From assembly GCA_902761055.1 (NCBI GenBank), contig CACWIS010000001.1:124001-188000 (forward strand): DNA of 64,000 nucleotides. Direction: 5' to 3'. Each line of letters begins with the position of its first letter. Position 1 is the stretch's first letter. Under the pieces are notes generated by a model. It was not told the origin of the DNA and ran no database searches. It saw only the letters and a list, made by a program, of their open reading frames with translations. This document shows positions 17,122 through 25,845 of the stretch, in pieces. Both the position numbers and the translations under genes were made by a program. This stretch comes from Oscillospiraceae bacterium (lineage in GTDB: Bacteria; Bacillota; Clostridia; Oscillospirales; Oscillospiraceae).

Positions 17122-18962
17122 CTCCCGCTCCGATCGAGCATCGCTCTCGCCTCTCGGGCGATCGCGTCCGCGTCGATGCCGCACAGCCGCCGCAGCTCGG
17201 CGACGCTGCCGTGCGGAACGATCCCGTCGCCGAGATCGAGCAGCCTGTGATCGAAGGCGACGCCGCGCGGCGCAAGTGCGGCGAGGATCTGGCTGCCGAC
17301 GCTTCCGAAGCGGCAGACCTCTTCGGCAACGATCAGCCTGCCCGTTTTTCTGACGGACTCGCAGACCGTTTCAAAGCCGTTCGGCCGGATACAGCCGAGC
17401 TTGACGACCTCGGCCCGGACGCCTTCGGCCTGCAGCGCCTCCGCTGCGGCGAGCGCCTCGTTGATCATGATGCCGTAACTGACGATCGTCACATCGCCGC
17501 CGCTGCGCAGCACATATTCCGGCTCGTTATGGCAGGCGCGGTATTTTCCCTCGCCCCCGCGCGGGTAGCGGATCGCCGCCGGGCCCTCGCAGGAGTAGAA
17601 CGCGAGGCCGAGCATGGATTCCAGCTCCGCAAAGGAGGCGGGACAAAAGATGCTCATTCCGGGCACCGTGGAGAGATAGCTGACGTCGAAGCTGCCCTGA
17701 TGCGTCTCGCCGTCGCGTCCGACAAGGCCGGCGCGGTCGACGGCGAAAACGGCGTGGAGCCCCTGCAGCGCGATATCATGGATCAGCATATCGAAGCTTC
17801 GCTGCAGAAAGGTGGAATAGACGGCAAAGACGGGGATCAAGCCCTGCTTGGCCATGCCGCCGGCCATCGCCGCTGCGTGTTCCTCGGCGATCCCGATATC
17901 AAAAAAGCGTTTCGGAAAGCGCTCGGCAAATTCCTCCAGCCCGGTCCCTCCGGCCATGGCGGCCGTGATCGCGGTGATCTTCGGGTCGTTCTCGGCTAAG
18001 GCGCTCAAGGCTTTGCCGAAATGCGAAGCAAAGCTCTCGCCCTCTTCGGCGAGCCTGCCCGTTTCGGGATCGAACGGCCCCACGCCGTGATAACGTTCCG
18101 GATCCTGCTCGGCATAGGGGCAGCCCTTGCCCTTTTTTGTCAGTACATGCACCAGCACCGGGCCGTTCATCTCACGCGCCCAGCCCAGCACGCTCTCAAG
18201 CGTGCGGAGATCGTGCCCGTCGACCGGTCCGAGATATTCGAAGCCCATCTCGCTGAACATATTGGACAGGATCAGGTGAGCCTTGAACCACTCCTTGATC
18301 CTGTGGTTGAAGCGATAAAGCGCCGGAAGATGCCGGAAAAAACGGCGGTAGCGGCGCTTGAAGTTCAGATATCCGGGCTTGACGCGCATGGACTGCAGCA
18401 TCTTCGAAGTGCCGCCGACATTCTCGGCGATGGACATGTTGTTGTCGTTGAGAATGACGACCATTTTTTCGCCGCTCTGCGCGGCGTTGGACAGGCCCTC
18501 AAAAGAAAGCCCGCCGGTCATGGCGCCGTCGCCGATGACGGCGCAAACGCTGTAATCCTCACCGGAGAGCGTCCTCGCATGCGCCATTCCGAGCGCGACG
18601 GAGACCGAATTGGAGGCGTGTCCCGCGATAAACGCATCGTCCTGCGCCTCGTAGGGCTTGGGGAATCCGGAAAGTCCGCCGAGCTGGCGCAGCGTGCCGA
18701 AGGCCTCCCGCCGCCCGGTGAGGAGCTTGTGTGTATAGCTCTGGTGACCGACGTCGAAGACGATCCGGTCGCGTGAGCTGTCATAGACTCTGTGCAGGGC
18801 GACGCTCAACTCCACCGTCCCGAGATTGGAGGCCAGATGTCCGCCTGTTTTGGAGACAGTGTCGATCAGCGTGCTCCGGATCTCGCCGCAGAGTGCGGTC
18901 AGCTCCTCCTGACTGAGTTTTTTTACATCGTTCGATGCGTTGATTTTCTCAAGAATACTCAA
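17118..18962 (-). CDS. dxs: 1-deoxy-D-xylulose-5-phosphate synthase
   Basis: Thiamine-diphosphate enzyme for the first step of the MEP isoprenoid pathway (pyruvate plus glyceraldehyde 3-phosphate). It has 614 residues with the N-terminal GHQSYTHKLLTGR, the ThDP motif GDGAMTGGLSFEGLSNA through NDNNMSI, and DRAGLVGRDGETHQG. I place the start at TTG 18962: AGGTG lies just upstream, and families start SxLEKI here. Followed directly by tlyA; the ispA product upstream uses its downstream isoprenoids. Confidence 0.96.
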   Translation of the reverse strand: MSILEKINASNDVKKLSQEELTALCGEIRSTLIDTVSKTGGHLASNLGTVELSVALHRVYDSSRDRIVFDVGHQSYTHKLLTGRREAFGTLRQLGGLSGFPKPYEAQDDAFIAGHASNSVSVALGMAHARTLSGEDYSVCAVIGDGAMTGGLSFEGLSNAAQSGEKMVVILNDNNMSIAENVGGTSKMLQSMRVKPGYLNFKRRYRRFFRHLPALYRFNHRIKEWFKAHLILSNMFSEMGFEYLGPVDGHDLRTLESVLGWAREMNGPVLVHVLTKKGKGCPYAEQDPERYHGVGPFDPETGRLAEEGESFASHFGKALSALAENDPKITAITAAMAGGTGLEEFAERFPKRFFDIGIAEEHAAAMAGGMAKQGLIPVFAVYSTFLQRSFDMLIHDIALQGLHAVFAVDRAGLVGRDGETHQGSFDVSYLSTVPGMSIFCPASFAELESMLGLAFYSCEGPAAIRYPRGGEGKYRACHNEPEYVLRSGGDVTIVSYGIMINEALAAAEALQAEGVRAEVVKLGCIRPNGFETVCESVRKTGRLIVAEEVCRFGSVGSQILAALAPRGVAFDHRLLDLGDGIVPHGSVAELRRLCGIDADAIAREARAMLDRSGR

Positions 18963-18998
18963 CTCGCACCTCAATAACTGTTTTCAAAAAACGATTTT

Positions 18999-19868
18999 TC
19001 AATTCATGCGAACGGCCATGGAATCGGCCAGCGCGTCGAGAAAGGCGGTGTCCGCAAAGACGCCTTTGAGCGCCTCCTTTGCGGCCTCCGTGAGACGAAG
19101 GACCATTTCGGCGCAGTGCTCGGCGCCATAGAGCGCCATATAGGTATTTTTCTTTTCCTCGCGGTCCGAGCCGATCGGCTTTCCCAGCTCCTGCTCAGTG
19201 CCGAGCACGTCGAGCATGTCGTCGCGGATCTGAAAAGCCGCTCCGATCGCCGCGCCGTAGCGCGCGGCGGCCTCAAGCTGTCCGTCGTCTCCGCCCGCCG
19301 CGGCGACGCCCATCCGGCAGGCCGCAGTCAGCAGCGCGCCGGTCTTTCTGGCGTTGATATCCGTCAGCTCCTGCTCGTCGAGTTCTTTTCCCTCGCCGAG
19401 CATATCCAGATACTGTCCGCCGCACATACCGTCGAGTCCGACCGCGTCGGCCAGAAAGGCGGCGCAGCGGGCTTTCCGCTCGTCCGGCAGCGCCGAGCGC
19501 AGGATCGTACCAAAGGCCTCGGCCTGCAGCGCGTCGCCCGCGAGCGTCGCGACGCACTCGCCGTATACCACGTGATTTGTCGGGCGGCCGCGGCGAAGAT
19601 CGTCGTCGTCCATGCAGGGAAGGTCGTCGTGGATCAGGCTGTAGGTATGCAGCATCTCGATCGCGCAGGCGACGGGGAGCGCGGATTCGATCTCGCCGCC
19701 GCAGACGCGGCAGAATTCCAGCACAAGGGTCGGCCGGATACGCTTTCCTCCGGCCAGAAGGCTGTAGCGCATAGCCCCGGCCAATCCGGCATAGGGAAGG
19801 CTCTCCGCGCCCCGGAAGCATTCCTCCAGCGCGGCGTCGACCATGGCTTTATAGTCGTTCGGCGTCAT
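18999..19868 (-). CDS. ispA: Polyprenyl (farnesyl) diphosphate synthase
   Basis: Class I trans-prenyltransferase condensing IPP with allylic diphosphates. It has 289 residues with GGKRIRP, the first Asp-rich motif DDLPCMDDDDLRRG (about 86-99) and the second DDMLD (about 218). Together with dxs it supplies lipid carriers and quinone-like side chains. It overlaps xseB by four bases (ATGA). Confidence 0.95.
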   Translation of the reverse strand: MTPNDYKAMVDAALEECFRGAESLPYAGLAGAMRYSLLAGGKRIRPTLVLEFCRVCGGEIESALPVACAIEMLHTYSLIHDDLPCMDDDDLRRGRPTNHVVYGECVATLAGDALQAEAFGTILRSALPDERKARCAAFLADAVGLDGMCGGQYLDMLGEGKELDEQELTDINARKTGALLTAACRMGVAAAGGDDGQLEAAARYGAAIGAAFQIRDDMLDVLGTEQELGKPIGSDREEKKNTYMALYGAEHCAEMVLRLTEAAKEALKGVFADTAFLDALADSMAVRMN

Positions 19869-20098
19869 GTCTCACCCTCAAAGGGCAGCTCGACAGGCTC
19901 TCCGTCCGCACCCTTTCTGAGCATAACGACCTTTTGCTCCGCTTCATCAAGCAGCTCGGTGCAGCGCTTCATCAGCGCAGTCCCCTCTTCAAAGAGGCTC
20001 AGGGAATCCGCCAAAGGCAGATTGCCCTTTTCCAGTCCGTTCACGATCTCGCCGAGCCGTGCGACGGCCTGCTCGTAACTCATCTCTTCTTGCTTCAT
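19865..20098 (-). CDS. xseB: Exodeoxyribonuclease VII small subunit
   Basis: Small subunit that wraps the XseA stalk of exonuclease VII. It has 77 residues in two amphipathic helices: MSYEQAVARLGEIVNGLEKG, then LADSLSLFEEGTALMKRC. The ATG at 20098 has GAGGAGG upstream and overlaps the xseA stop by four bases. A longer frame upstream is not supported. Confidence 0.95.
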   Translation of the reverse strand: MKQEEMSYEQAVARLGEIVNGLEKGNLPLADSLSLFEEGTALMKRCTELLDEAEQKVVMLRKGADGEPVELPFEGET

Positions 20099-21312
20099 GC
20101 TTGCTCCTCCTCGATCTCCTCGACGCGGCATTTCGCGCTTCCGTCGGGGAAACGCAGGCGCAGATGCGCGCCTTTCCCTATCGTTTTCACGCTCCGCACG
20201 AGCCGGTCCTGCTCGTCGGAGACGATGCTGTAACCCCGTGTGAGCACACGCAGCGGGCTCATCGCGTCAAGCGCGGCGGCCAGGCGTACCTGCGCGCGGC
20301 GCTTTGCGCCGAGCTCGCTCTCCATCGCGGCCGCCAGCTTGTCGCGCAGATGGTCCAGCTCGATCCGTCTGTCGTCGATCGGCGCGGCGGCGTCGCGCAG
20401 TACGCGGCGCGAGCGGTAGCTCTCAAGCGTCGTACGCATTTGCCGCAGGCGCTTGTCCATCGCCTGCGACGAACGGATGACGTAGGAGGCGAGCATGTCT
20501 CTTTCCTCCGCGCAGTCCGGCACGGCGATCTCCGCGGCGTTTGAGGGCGTCGAGGCGCGCTTGTCGGCCACATAGTCCGAAATCGTCACGTCCGGCTCGT
20601 GTCCGACAGCTGAGATCACGGGGATCTCGGATTCATAGATCGCGCGCGCCACGCGCTCGTCGTTAAAGGCCCACAGATCCTCGATCGAGCCGCCGCCGCG
20701 TCCTGTGATGATCAGGTCCGCCAGCTTGTGACGGTTGGCATAGCGGATCGCACCGACGATCTCGGGGGGCGCTTCCGTTCCCTGCACGCGCACGGGCAGC
20801 AGCAGCACCTTCGTCATCGGCCAGCGGCGCGAGAGAATGCGGATCATGTCGTGCACGGCCGCGCCGGCCGACGAGGTGATGATCGCGATCCGCCCCGGAT
20901 AGGCGGGCAGCGGTTTCTTGTGCGCCTCGACAAAAAGGCCCTCGTCCGAGAGCTTCTTTTTCAGCTGCTCAAAGGCGAGCTGCAGGTCGCCCGTGCCCTC
21001 CGGCAGGATCGCGCTGCAGTAGAGCTGATAAGCGCCGTCGCGCGGATAGACGGAGAGCCGTCCGAATACCGTGACGCTCATGCCGTTCTCCGGACGGAAG
21101 CGCAGTCTTGACGCGCTTCCCTTGAACATCACGCATCTGAGACTGCTCTCGCTGTCCTTGAGCGTGAAGTAATGATGCCCGGATGGGTAGATCTTATAGT
21201 TGGAAAGCTCCCCTCGCACGGACAGCTGCATGAACAGCGGCGTCCGGTCAAAGAGTTCCTTGATCAGACCGTTGAGCTCGCTGACGGAAAAGACCTTGTT
21301 CTCGTCCATCAT
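20095..21312 (-). CDS. xseA: Exodeoxyribonuclease VII large subunit
   Basis: Catalytic subunit degrading single-stranded DNA from both ends. It has 405 residues: N-terminal OB fold (VRGELSNYKIYPSGHHYFTLKD), the catalytic core with ITSSAGAAVHDMIRIL, TGRGGGSIEDLWAFN and SAVGHEPDVTISDYVAD, then a coiled-coil and a C-terminal segment ending SIVSDEQDRLV. The start overlaps the nusB stop; ATG codons at 21312 and 21309 are equally possible. Confidence 0.95.
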   Translation of the reverse strand: MMDENKVFSVSELNGLIKELFDRTPLFMQLSVRGELSNYKIYPSGHHYFTLKDSESSLRCVMFKGSASRLRFRPENGMSVTVFGRLSVYPRDGAYQLYCSAILPEGTGDLQLAFEQLKKKLSDEGLFVEAHKKPLPAYPGRIAIITSSAGAAVHDMIRILSRRWPMTKVLLLPVRVQGTEAPPEIVGAIRYANRHKLADLIITGRGGGSIEDLWAFNDERVARAIYESEIPVISAVGHEPDVTISDYVADKRASTPSNAAEIAVPDCAEERDMLASYVIRSSQAMDKRLRQMRTTLESYRSRRVLRDAAAPIDDRRIELDHLRDKLAAAMESELGAKRRAQVRLAAALDAMSPLRVLTRGYSIVSDEQDRLVRSVKTIGKGAHLRLRFPDGSAKCRVEEIEEEQA

Positions 21313-21779
21313 TCCTCTGCAGGCGTTTCCTGCTCCGGCATCTCGCCGCGCATGAAGCCGCCGAGCACGCCGTTGACGAAGGCGACCGTGTCGGCGTCGT
21401 CATAGCCCTTGTCCAGCTCGACCGCCTCGTTGATCGCGACGGCGGGCGGGATCTCCTCCATGTACAGGATCTCGCAGAGCGCGATGCGCAGGATCGCACG
21501 CGCCGTGCGGGAAATACGCTCCGGCTTCCAGCCGCGGGCGTATCGCTCGATCAGGCCGTCCAGTTCCTGAGCCTTCTGCGTGCTCATGGCAACGAGCGTG
21601 CGGATATAGTCCATCTGACGCTCGTCGGGCCGCTCGGCATAGAGCTCGTTCTCCGAAGCGAGCGTCGCATAATGCTCTTCGTCAAAAAAAGAATCGAGCA
21701 GGCCGTCTGCCTCTCCTCCGCTCGCCGCGGCGGCAAAGCAGAGCTCAACGGCGATCTCGCGCGCGTTCTTTCTCGTCAT
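21309..21779 (-). CDS. nusB: Transcription antitermination factor NusB
   Basis: RNA-binding antitermination factor that acts with NusE at rRNA boxA. It has 156 residues, all helical, with the typical C-terminal half RISRTARAILRIALCEILYMEEIPPAVAINEAVELDKGY split over two helices and FVNGVLGGF at the end. It lies between asp23 and xseA as in many Clostridia. Confidence 0.94.
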   Translation of the reverse strand: MTRKNAREIAVELCFAAAASGGEADGLLDSFFDEEHYATLASENELYAERPDERQMDYIRTLVAMSTQKAQELDGLIERYARGWKPERISRTARAILRIALCEILYMEEIPPAVAINEAVELDKGYDDADTVAFVNGVLGGFMRGEMPEQETPAEE

Positions 21780-21800
21780 GATCTCTACTCCCGGATGTTT

Positions 21801-22163
21801 TTATTTTTCAAAGGAGATGCCGGCGACGTGGACATTGACGACGGCTTTTTCGATGCCGGTCACCGACTGCACCGTGGACAGGATCTTCTCCTGCACTTCT
21901 CTTGCGACGGCGACGATACTGCTGCCGTAGCAGACGTTGATGATCACGTCGGTCACGATGGTGTCGTCCTCGAAGGCGACCTTGATGCCCTTGCTTGCAG
22001 TCTTGATGCCGATCAGCTCGGCCAGCTCGGCGCCCGCGGCGTTGGAAAGGCCGGCCACGCCCTCGATCTCCGCGATCGCGCCTTTGACGAGGCTCACGAT
22101 CACGTCCTCGGAAATATGGATGCTGCCGCGCTCTTCCTTGCAGGTGATATAATTATCGGCCAT
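21801..22163 (-). CDS. Asp23/Gls24 family protein
   Basis: Small alkaline-shock-type protein of 120 residues, a membrane- or envelope-associated factor in Firmicutes. The fold elements are present: GSIHISEDVIVSLVKGA, EIEGVAGL, IVTDVIINVCYGSSI, VREVQEKILSTVQSVTG-like helix and the final VNVHVAGI strand. The ATG at 22163 has AGGAGGAG upstream. Leads the run into nusB. The precise cellular role is not known. Confidence 0.9.
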   Translation of the reverse strand: MADNYITCKEERGSIHISEDVIVSLVKGAIAEIEGVAGLSNAAGAELAELIGIKTASKGIKVAFEDDTIVTDVIINVCYGSSIVAVAREVQEKILSTVQSVTGIEKAVVNVHVAGISFEK

Positions 22164-22283
22164 GGAAAACTCCTCCTGTATGACCATAAAGTTTGTCATA
22201 TTACTATACCACGAAGGGGGTGAAAAAGGAAGAGCAATCCGGCAAAAAATGAATAAAATAAAAAAAATTCATATTCCGTATGC

Positions 22284-22309
22284 AAAAAGCCCGGGACGAA
22301 CCCGGGCTT
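22284..22309 (-). terminator. Terminator of the spoIIIA operon
   Basis: Stem AAGCCCGGG with CCCGGGCTT, five-base loop, T5 on the minus strand, 16 bases past spoIIIAH. Confidence 0.9.
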
Positions 22310-22324
22310 CATCGCTTGTCGGTA

Positions 22325-22855
22325 TCAGGCCTTGACCTCAATGATGTTCAGCTGCGCCGCGTCATACTCCGTTTCGCTGCAGATCACATCCGTGATCTGC
22401 GCGACGGACTCCTCGCTCAATCCGTCCAGCGGCGCGGGCACCGCCACCGTGACCGTATCGTTTCCTATGTAGACGACACAGTCGGCAAAATTCTTTGCCA
22501 GCAGCAGGTTTTCGATCTGCGTCTCCTGCATGGAACAGGTCGCCATCGCCGCGATCGCGTTCATCGCGCTGTCGATCGTCTCCTGCGAGGCGCAGTCGGC
22601 GGAGGCGGCAGACTGCAGCAGCTGCAGCGCCTCGTCGCGCGAGACCTGCCGCGTCAGTCTCGCTTCGGCAAAGTATCCGGAATGGATGCTCTGTGCGCTC
22701 GCCGCGTTGGCCGCGGTCAGCTGCTCGTCGACTGCGGAGACCATTTTGCTGTCCGCCTTTCCCCAGCGGTTGTTGTACGACCAGTTGAGCAGCACGGCCG
22801 CGCTGACGCACATCAGCACCGCGAGCAAAGCGATGTTCCGTTTCCTGTTCTTCAT
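22325..22855 (-). CDS. spoIIIAH: Stage III sporulation protein AH
   Basis: Mother-cell component of the SpoIIIA-SpoIIQ feeding-tube channel across the forespore membranes, related to the YscJ/FliF ring family. It has 176 residues: an N-terminal transmembrane helix (about 8-25), a coiled region, then the ring-building motif with FADCVVYIGNDTVTVAV and ITDVICSETEYDAAQLNIIEV. The ATG at 22855 follows GGGAGGAG. Last gene of the operon, 17 bases after spoIIIAG. Confidence 0.93.
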   Translation of the reverse strand: MKNRKRNIALLAVLMCVSAAVLLNWSYNNRWGKADSKMVSAVDEQLTAANAASAQSIHSGYFAEARLTRQVSRDEALQLLQSAASADCASQETIDSAMNAIAAMATCSMQETQIENLLLAKNFADCVVYIGNDTVTVAVPAPLDGLSEESVAQITDVICSETEYDAAQLNIIEVKA

Positions 22856-22872
22856 GATGATGCTCCTCCCTT

Positions 22873-23184
22873 TCATTGATCCGCCTTTTTCAGGATCGTG
22901 ATCTGATCCGCTCCGAAACCCGTATATGTTCGCACAGCCTCCGTGATCTTCCATCGGACGACGGCGTCGTCCGCCCCGTCGCAGACGATGACGGCGCCGT
23001 TTTCCGAGAGCAGCACGCAGGCCTCCCCCACCCCCTCCGCAAGCGTGAGCGCCTCCGCCAGATCCGGCGTCCGATCCGTCTGCTCCCGGCGCGGCGTGCC
23101 CGGCAGCAGCATCAGCAGCACGCCGAGCGCGAGCATCAGCAGCGGGATCTTAAATCCGCCTATCTTATCCAGGATTCTCTTCAA
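22873..23184 (-). CDS. spoIIIAG: Stage III sporulation protein AG, short form
   Basis: Ring-forming component of the SpoIIIA channel. The operon position (between AF and AH), an N-terminal transmembrane helix (about 13-28), AEALTLAEGVGEACVLL and the final GADDAVVRWKITEAVRTYTGFGADQI support the call. At 103 residues it is less than half the length of Bacillus subtilis SpoIIIAG (229): the long middle part, which forms the beta-crown insertion there, is absent. The frame is intact, so this is a compact form rather than a broken gene. Confidence 0.85.
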   Translation of the reverse strand: MKRILDKIGGFKIPLLMLALGVLLMLLPGTPRREQTDRTPDLAEALTLAEGVGEACVLLSENGAVIVCDGADDAVVRWKITEAVRTYTGFGADQITILKKADQ

Positions 23185-23656
23185 ATCTCCACTCCTGACG
23201 CGCTGCGGGGATACCGAGTTGCGCCTCGATCAGCGAGGAGAGCCGTTCGCGCCGCGCGCCGTCTCTTCCCAGCGTGATCACAGCGCTCTGCGGCACCCAC
23301 ACGCCCTCTTCACTCCAGGCCGTGCCGACAGCCACGTCCCGGACCTCAAGCTCCAACTCAACGGCTTTGTCCCAAATATATTCTCCGCACTCCTGCTCTA
23401 TGACAAAGCGCCGGAGCTGTCTGCCCTGCGCGTCAGCCGAGGCGCTGATCGCATCCGATGCGCCGCGCAGCTCGGCGAGAGAAAGCGCATAGCTCTCCCA
23501 GTCCGCCGCTCTGAAACAGTGAATGAACATCAAAACCAGCGCGGATGCGGCGCAGAGCGAGGCGATCTGTTTTTCTCTTCCCTCCGGCAGCAGACAGAGC
23601 GCGATCCCGAAAAAGACCGATGCGGCGCAGATGCCGCGCAGCGAGACCGTATTCAT
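23165..23656 (-). CDS. spoIIIAF: Stage III sporulation protein AF
   Basis: Membrane component of the SpoIIIA complex with two predicted N-terminal helices (about 6-24 and 31-48) and a soluble C-terminal ring-like domain of about 110 residues. The sequence is poorly conserved, so the call rests mainly on its place between AE and AG and the matching topology. It overlaps both neighbours (ATGA with AE, 20 bases with AG). Confidence 0.85.
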   Translation of the reverse strand: MNTVSLRGICAASVFFGIALCLLPEGREKQIASLCAASALVLMFIHCFRAADWESYALSLAELRGASDAISASADAQGRQLRRFVIEQECGEYIWDKAVELELEVRDVAVGTAWSEEGVWVPQSAVITLGRDGARRERLSSLIEAQLGIPAARQEWRFEENPG

Positions 23657-24744
23657 GCGCTCACCGTCCTGATCGCCGCCATAAAGGACAGAAAGAGCAG
23701 GAGCGTAAGGCTACCCAGAACGCCGAGCAGCATCCCCAGCGCGCTCCCCATATCGCCGAGCAGTCCGGCGAGCCGCTTTCCTTCTGCCGCCGCAGCGATC
23801 GCGGCGCAGAGACGGAAAAGCAGCAGCTTGGCGCCGATTGCCGCAAAGGGCGTGATCGAAAGCGCGCATACGCCGATCAGCGCAAAGACGCCCGCCGCGT
23901 TTTTGATGACGGCGGCGCCCGCGAGGACGACGGAGGCCGCGTCGGAGAGAATCCCGCCCACGACGGGGAGCGCGCTCGCGATCACCGTCTTCGTCCCCTT
24001 GACCGCCATCGCGTCCGCCCCGCCCGTCAGTGCGGCCGTCAGTCCGATATATGCGCTCACGCCCGTCGTAAGCAGCGTCATCATGCTCACGGCAAGCCAT
24101 TTGCTCATCGATACGGCCGCGTTCAGCACGGCGTTGGGAAAAATGCTCCTGCAGACGCAGAGCGCAAGATAGGCGTAGATCAACGGGATCGTCAGACGAA
24201 AAAGCAGCTCCATCATGATGTTCAGGCAAAGCAGCACCGCGGCGTATTTCGCTCCGGCAGAGACGACCGCGCCGCTGACTGCCGCCGCCGTATAGACGGC
24301 CGGGAGCGCCGCCCGGGCATAAGCGCACATTTCATTCATCGCCGCGGTCAGATCTCCCGTCAGCGAATCCACGGAGCCCGCAACACAGACCGTGACAGCG
24401 GCGCAGGCGCAGATCGAGATCAGCTCCCGGATGCGCGCCTCGCCGCACAGCGACTCCGCAACGCAGCAGAGCACGGCGAGCGCCGCGATGCGCGTCATCT
24501 CCCGCAGCTCGCCGCGCAGCTTTTCCAGCGCCGTACGCTTTGCCCTGGCCCACAGCCGCGCGAGCGCGCCGTCGAGGTCGTAGCTCCCGTCTGTTTTCAA
24601 TTCTCCTCCGATCTCCCGCGCCTCTTCGTCCAATTCCTCCTCTACCGCGCCGACGTCGACCGCGCTCCCCTCCGCCCAAACGGGCGGGGGCGGCAGCAGG
24701 AAAAGCAGCAGGAGAAAAAACGCGATCATACCGAGCTTTTTCAC
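23653..24744 (-). CDS. spoIIIAE: Stage III sporulation protein AE
   Basis: Polytopic membrane protein of the SpoIIIA channel, 363 residues. It has a signal-like N terminus (KKLGMIAFFLLLLFLL), an acidic linker, and six or more hydrophobic segments. Conserved blocks include GTKTVIASALPVVGGILSDA and ALSITPFAAIGAKLLLFRLCAA. The start is GTG at 24744, supported by GGAGAG five bases upstream and overlap with the spoIIIAD stop; a longer open frame to 24906 would lie inside spoIIIAD. Confidence 0.93.
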   Translation of the reverse strand: MKKLGMIAFFLLLLFLLPPPPVWAEGSAVDVGAVEEELDEEAREIGGELKTDGSYDLDGALARLWARAKRTALEKLRGELREMTRIAALAVLCCVAESLCGEARIRELISICACAAVTVCVAGSVDSLTGDLTAAMNEMCAYARAALPAVYTAAAVSGAVVSAGAKYAAVLLCLNIMMELLFRLTIPLIYAYLALCVCRSIFPNAVLNAAVSMSKWLAVSMMTLLTTGVSAYIGLTAALTGGADAMAVKGTKTVIASALPVVGGILSDAASVVLAGAAVIKNAAGVFALIGVCALSITPFAAIGAKLLLFRLCAAIAAAAEGKRLAGLLGDMGSALGMLLGVLGSLTLLLFLSFMAAIRTVSA

Positions 24745-25127
24745 AGCATCTCTCCGATCGCCTCGAGCATACTGCGCAGCAAGGGCATCGCCGAACTGAT
24801 CGCGCACAGCAGCCCCAGCAGCTCCATGGCGGAAGCGGCCGCAGCCTGTGAGGCCTCCCTGCAGAGATCGGCCGTCAGACGCGCGAGGAGCGCGGCTGCG
24901 CAGCATTTCATCAGCGGCAGCAGATAGACCTCGCCCACGCCGTATTCGCGCCTTACCGTTTCACAGAGCTCCTTGAGCGACGCGCCGAGGGGGATCGTCA
25001 TGGCGAGCAGACAGCAGACAGCGGCGATGCTGACGGCGAGCGAGAGCTCCGGATTCGTACGGCGAATGACAAGCGCCGCGCTGCAGCCGACCAGCATCAG
25101 CGCGCCGCTCTTGATCAGGATCACCAT
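24741..25127 (-). CDS. spoIIIAD: Stage III sporulation protein AD
   Basis: Small membrane protein of 128 residues with several transmembrane helices (about 7-22, 30-48 and 70-85) and a charged connector ETVRREYGVGEVYLLPLMK. Sequence and position between AC and AE fit SpoIIIAD. Starts two bases after spoIIIAC. Confidence 0.9.
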   Translation of the reverse strand: MVILIKSGALMLVGCSAALVIRRTNPELSLAVSIAAVCCLLAMTIPLGASLKELCETVRREYGVGEVYLLPLMKCCAAALLARLTADLCREASQAAAASAMELLGLLCAISSAMPLLRSMLEAIGEML

Positions 25128-25129
25128 CG

Positions 25130-25324
25130 CTACAGATCGAAAAGCGTCCGGATCATCGAAAACAGCTCGCTGATTTTCTGCACAAGGATCATCAGCACGA
25201 CAACCAGCGCCGCGATCGTCGTCATCAGCGCCTGCTCGTCCCGTCCGGAGCGTTGAAGCAGGATGTTGAGTACTGCGACCAGGATCCCGACCGCAGCCAC
25301 CTTGAAGATCAGTTCTACGTCCAT
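25130..25324 (-). CDS. spoIIIAC: Stage III sporulation protein AC
   Basis: The smallest subunit, 64 residues, with two transmembrane helices separated by a basic loop (LQRSGRDEQA). SpoIIIAC is one of the best-conserved members of the set. The ATG at 25324 has GGGGAC upstream; the longer frame to 25453 lies in spoIIIAB and is rejected. Confidence 0.93.
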   Translation of the reverse strand: MDVELIFKVAAVGILVAVLNILLQRSGRDEQALMTTIAALVVVLMILVQKISELFSMIRTLFDL

Positions 25325-25332
25325 GCCGTCCC

Positions 25333-25845
25333 CTAAATCAGAAGAATAATAACGAACGCGCCGAGCGAGAGCGTCACGCCGAGCGTCATTCTTCTCTTTT
25401 CCGCGCGTTCCGCCGCGCACTGCGCGCTTTTTCTTTCGAGTGTATCGGCGCACTTTTCAAGCGCCGCGCACTGCAGCTCCAGCTCGCTCCCGCCGAGCGT
25501 CGTTCCGAGCGAGGCGATCGCTTCGGTGTCCTCTTCGTCAAGCATGGCGAGCTTTTTCCCGGCGCAGTCGCGCCAGATCGTGGAAAAAGATCTTTCGCCG
25601 AGCTGCCGCATCTCCTCCGAGAGAAAGACGTAAAAGCCCTGCGCCGCTTCGCATCCGCTCGCCCCGGCCAATCCCGGGAAGGCCTCGGGCAGGATTGTCT
25701 GCCGCTCGTAAAGCTCGTTTCTGAGCAGAATGAGCGAGCGCCGCAGCGCCCGGCGGGTCTCCTCTCTTGTTTTCTCTGCGTTCAGCTGTGTAAGCGCCGC
25801 GAGCAGGCTTCCGAGCAGGATCGCGGCGGCGCCGACGAGCTTCAT
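25333..25845 (-). CDS. spoIIIAB: Stage III sporulation protein AB
   Basis: 170-residue protein with one hydrophobic helix at each end and a helical cytoplasmic middle, a topology recalling the GspF family of type II secretion. It shows MKLVGAAAILLGSLLAA at the start, then LILLRNELYERQTILPEAF and the closing LGVTLSLGAFVIILLI. It overlaps the spoIIIAA stop by four bases. Confidence 0.92.
   Translation of the reverse strand: MKLVGAAAILLGSLLAALTQLNAEKTREETRRALRRSLILLRNELYERQTILPEAFPGLAGASGCEAAQGFYVFLSEEMRQLGERSFSTIWRDCAGKKLAMLDEEDTEAIASLGTTLGGSELELQCAALEKCADTLERKSAQCAAERAEKRRMTLGVTLSLGAFVIILLI

Noticed and set aside
22164-22240. Promoter of the asp23-nusB run
   Set aside because: TATAGT is present, but the best -35 at 17-base spacing (TTCCTT) is poor, so no promoter is called.
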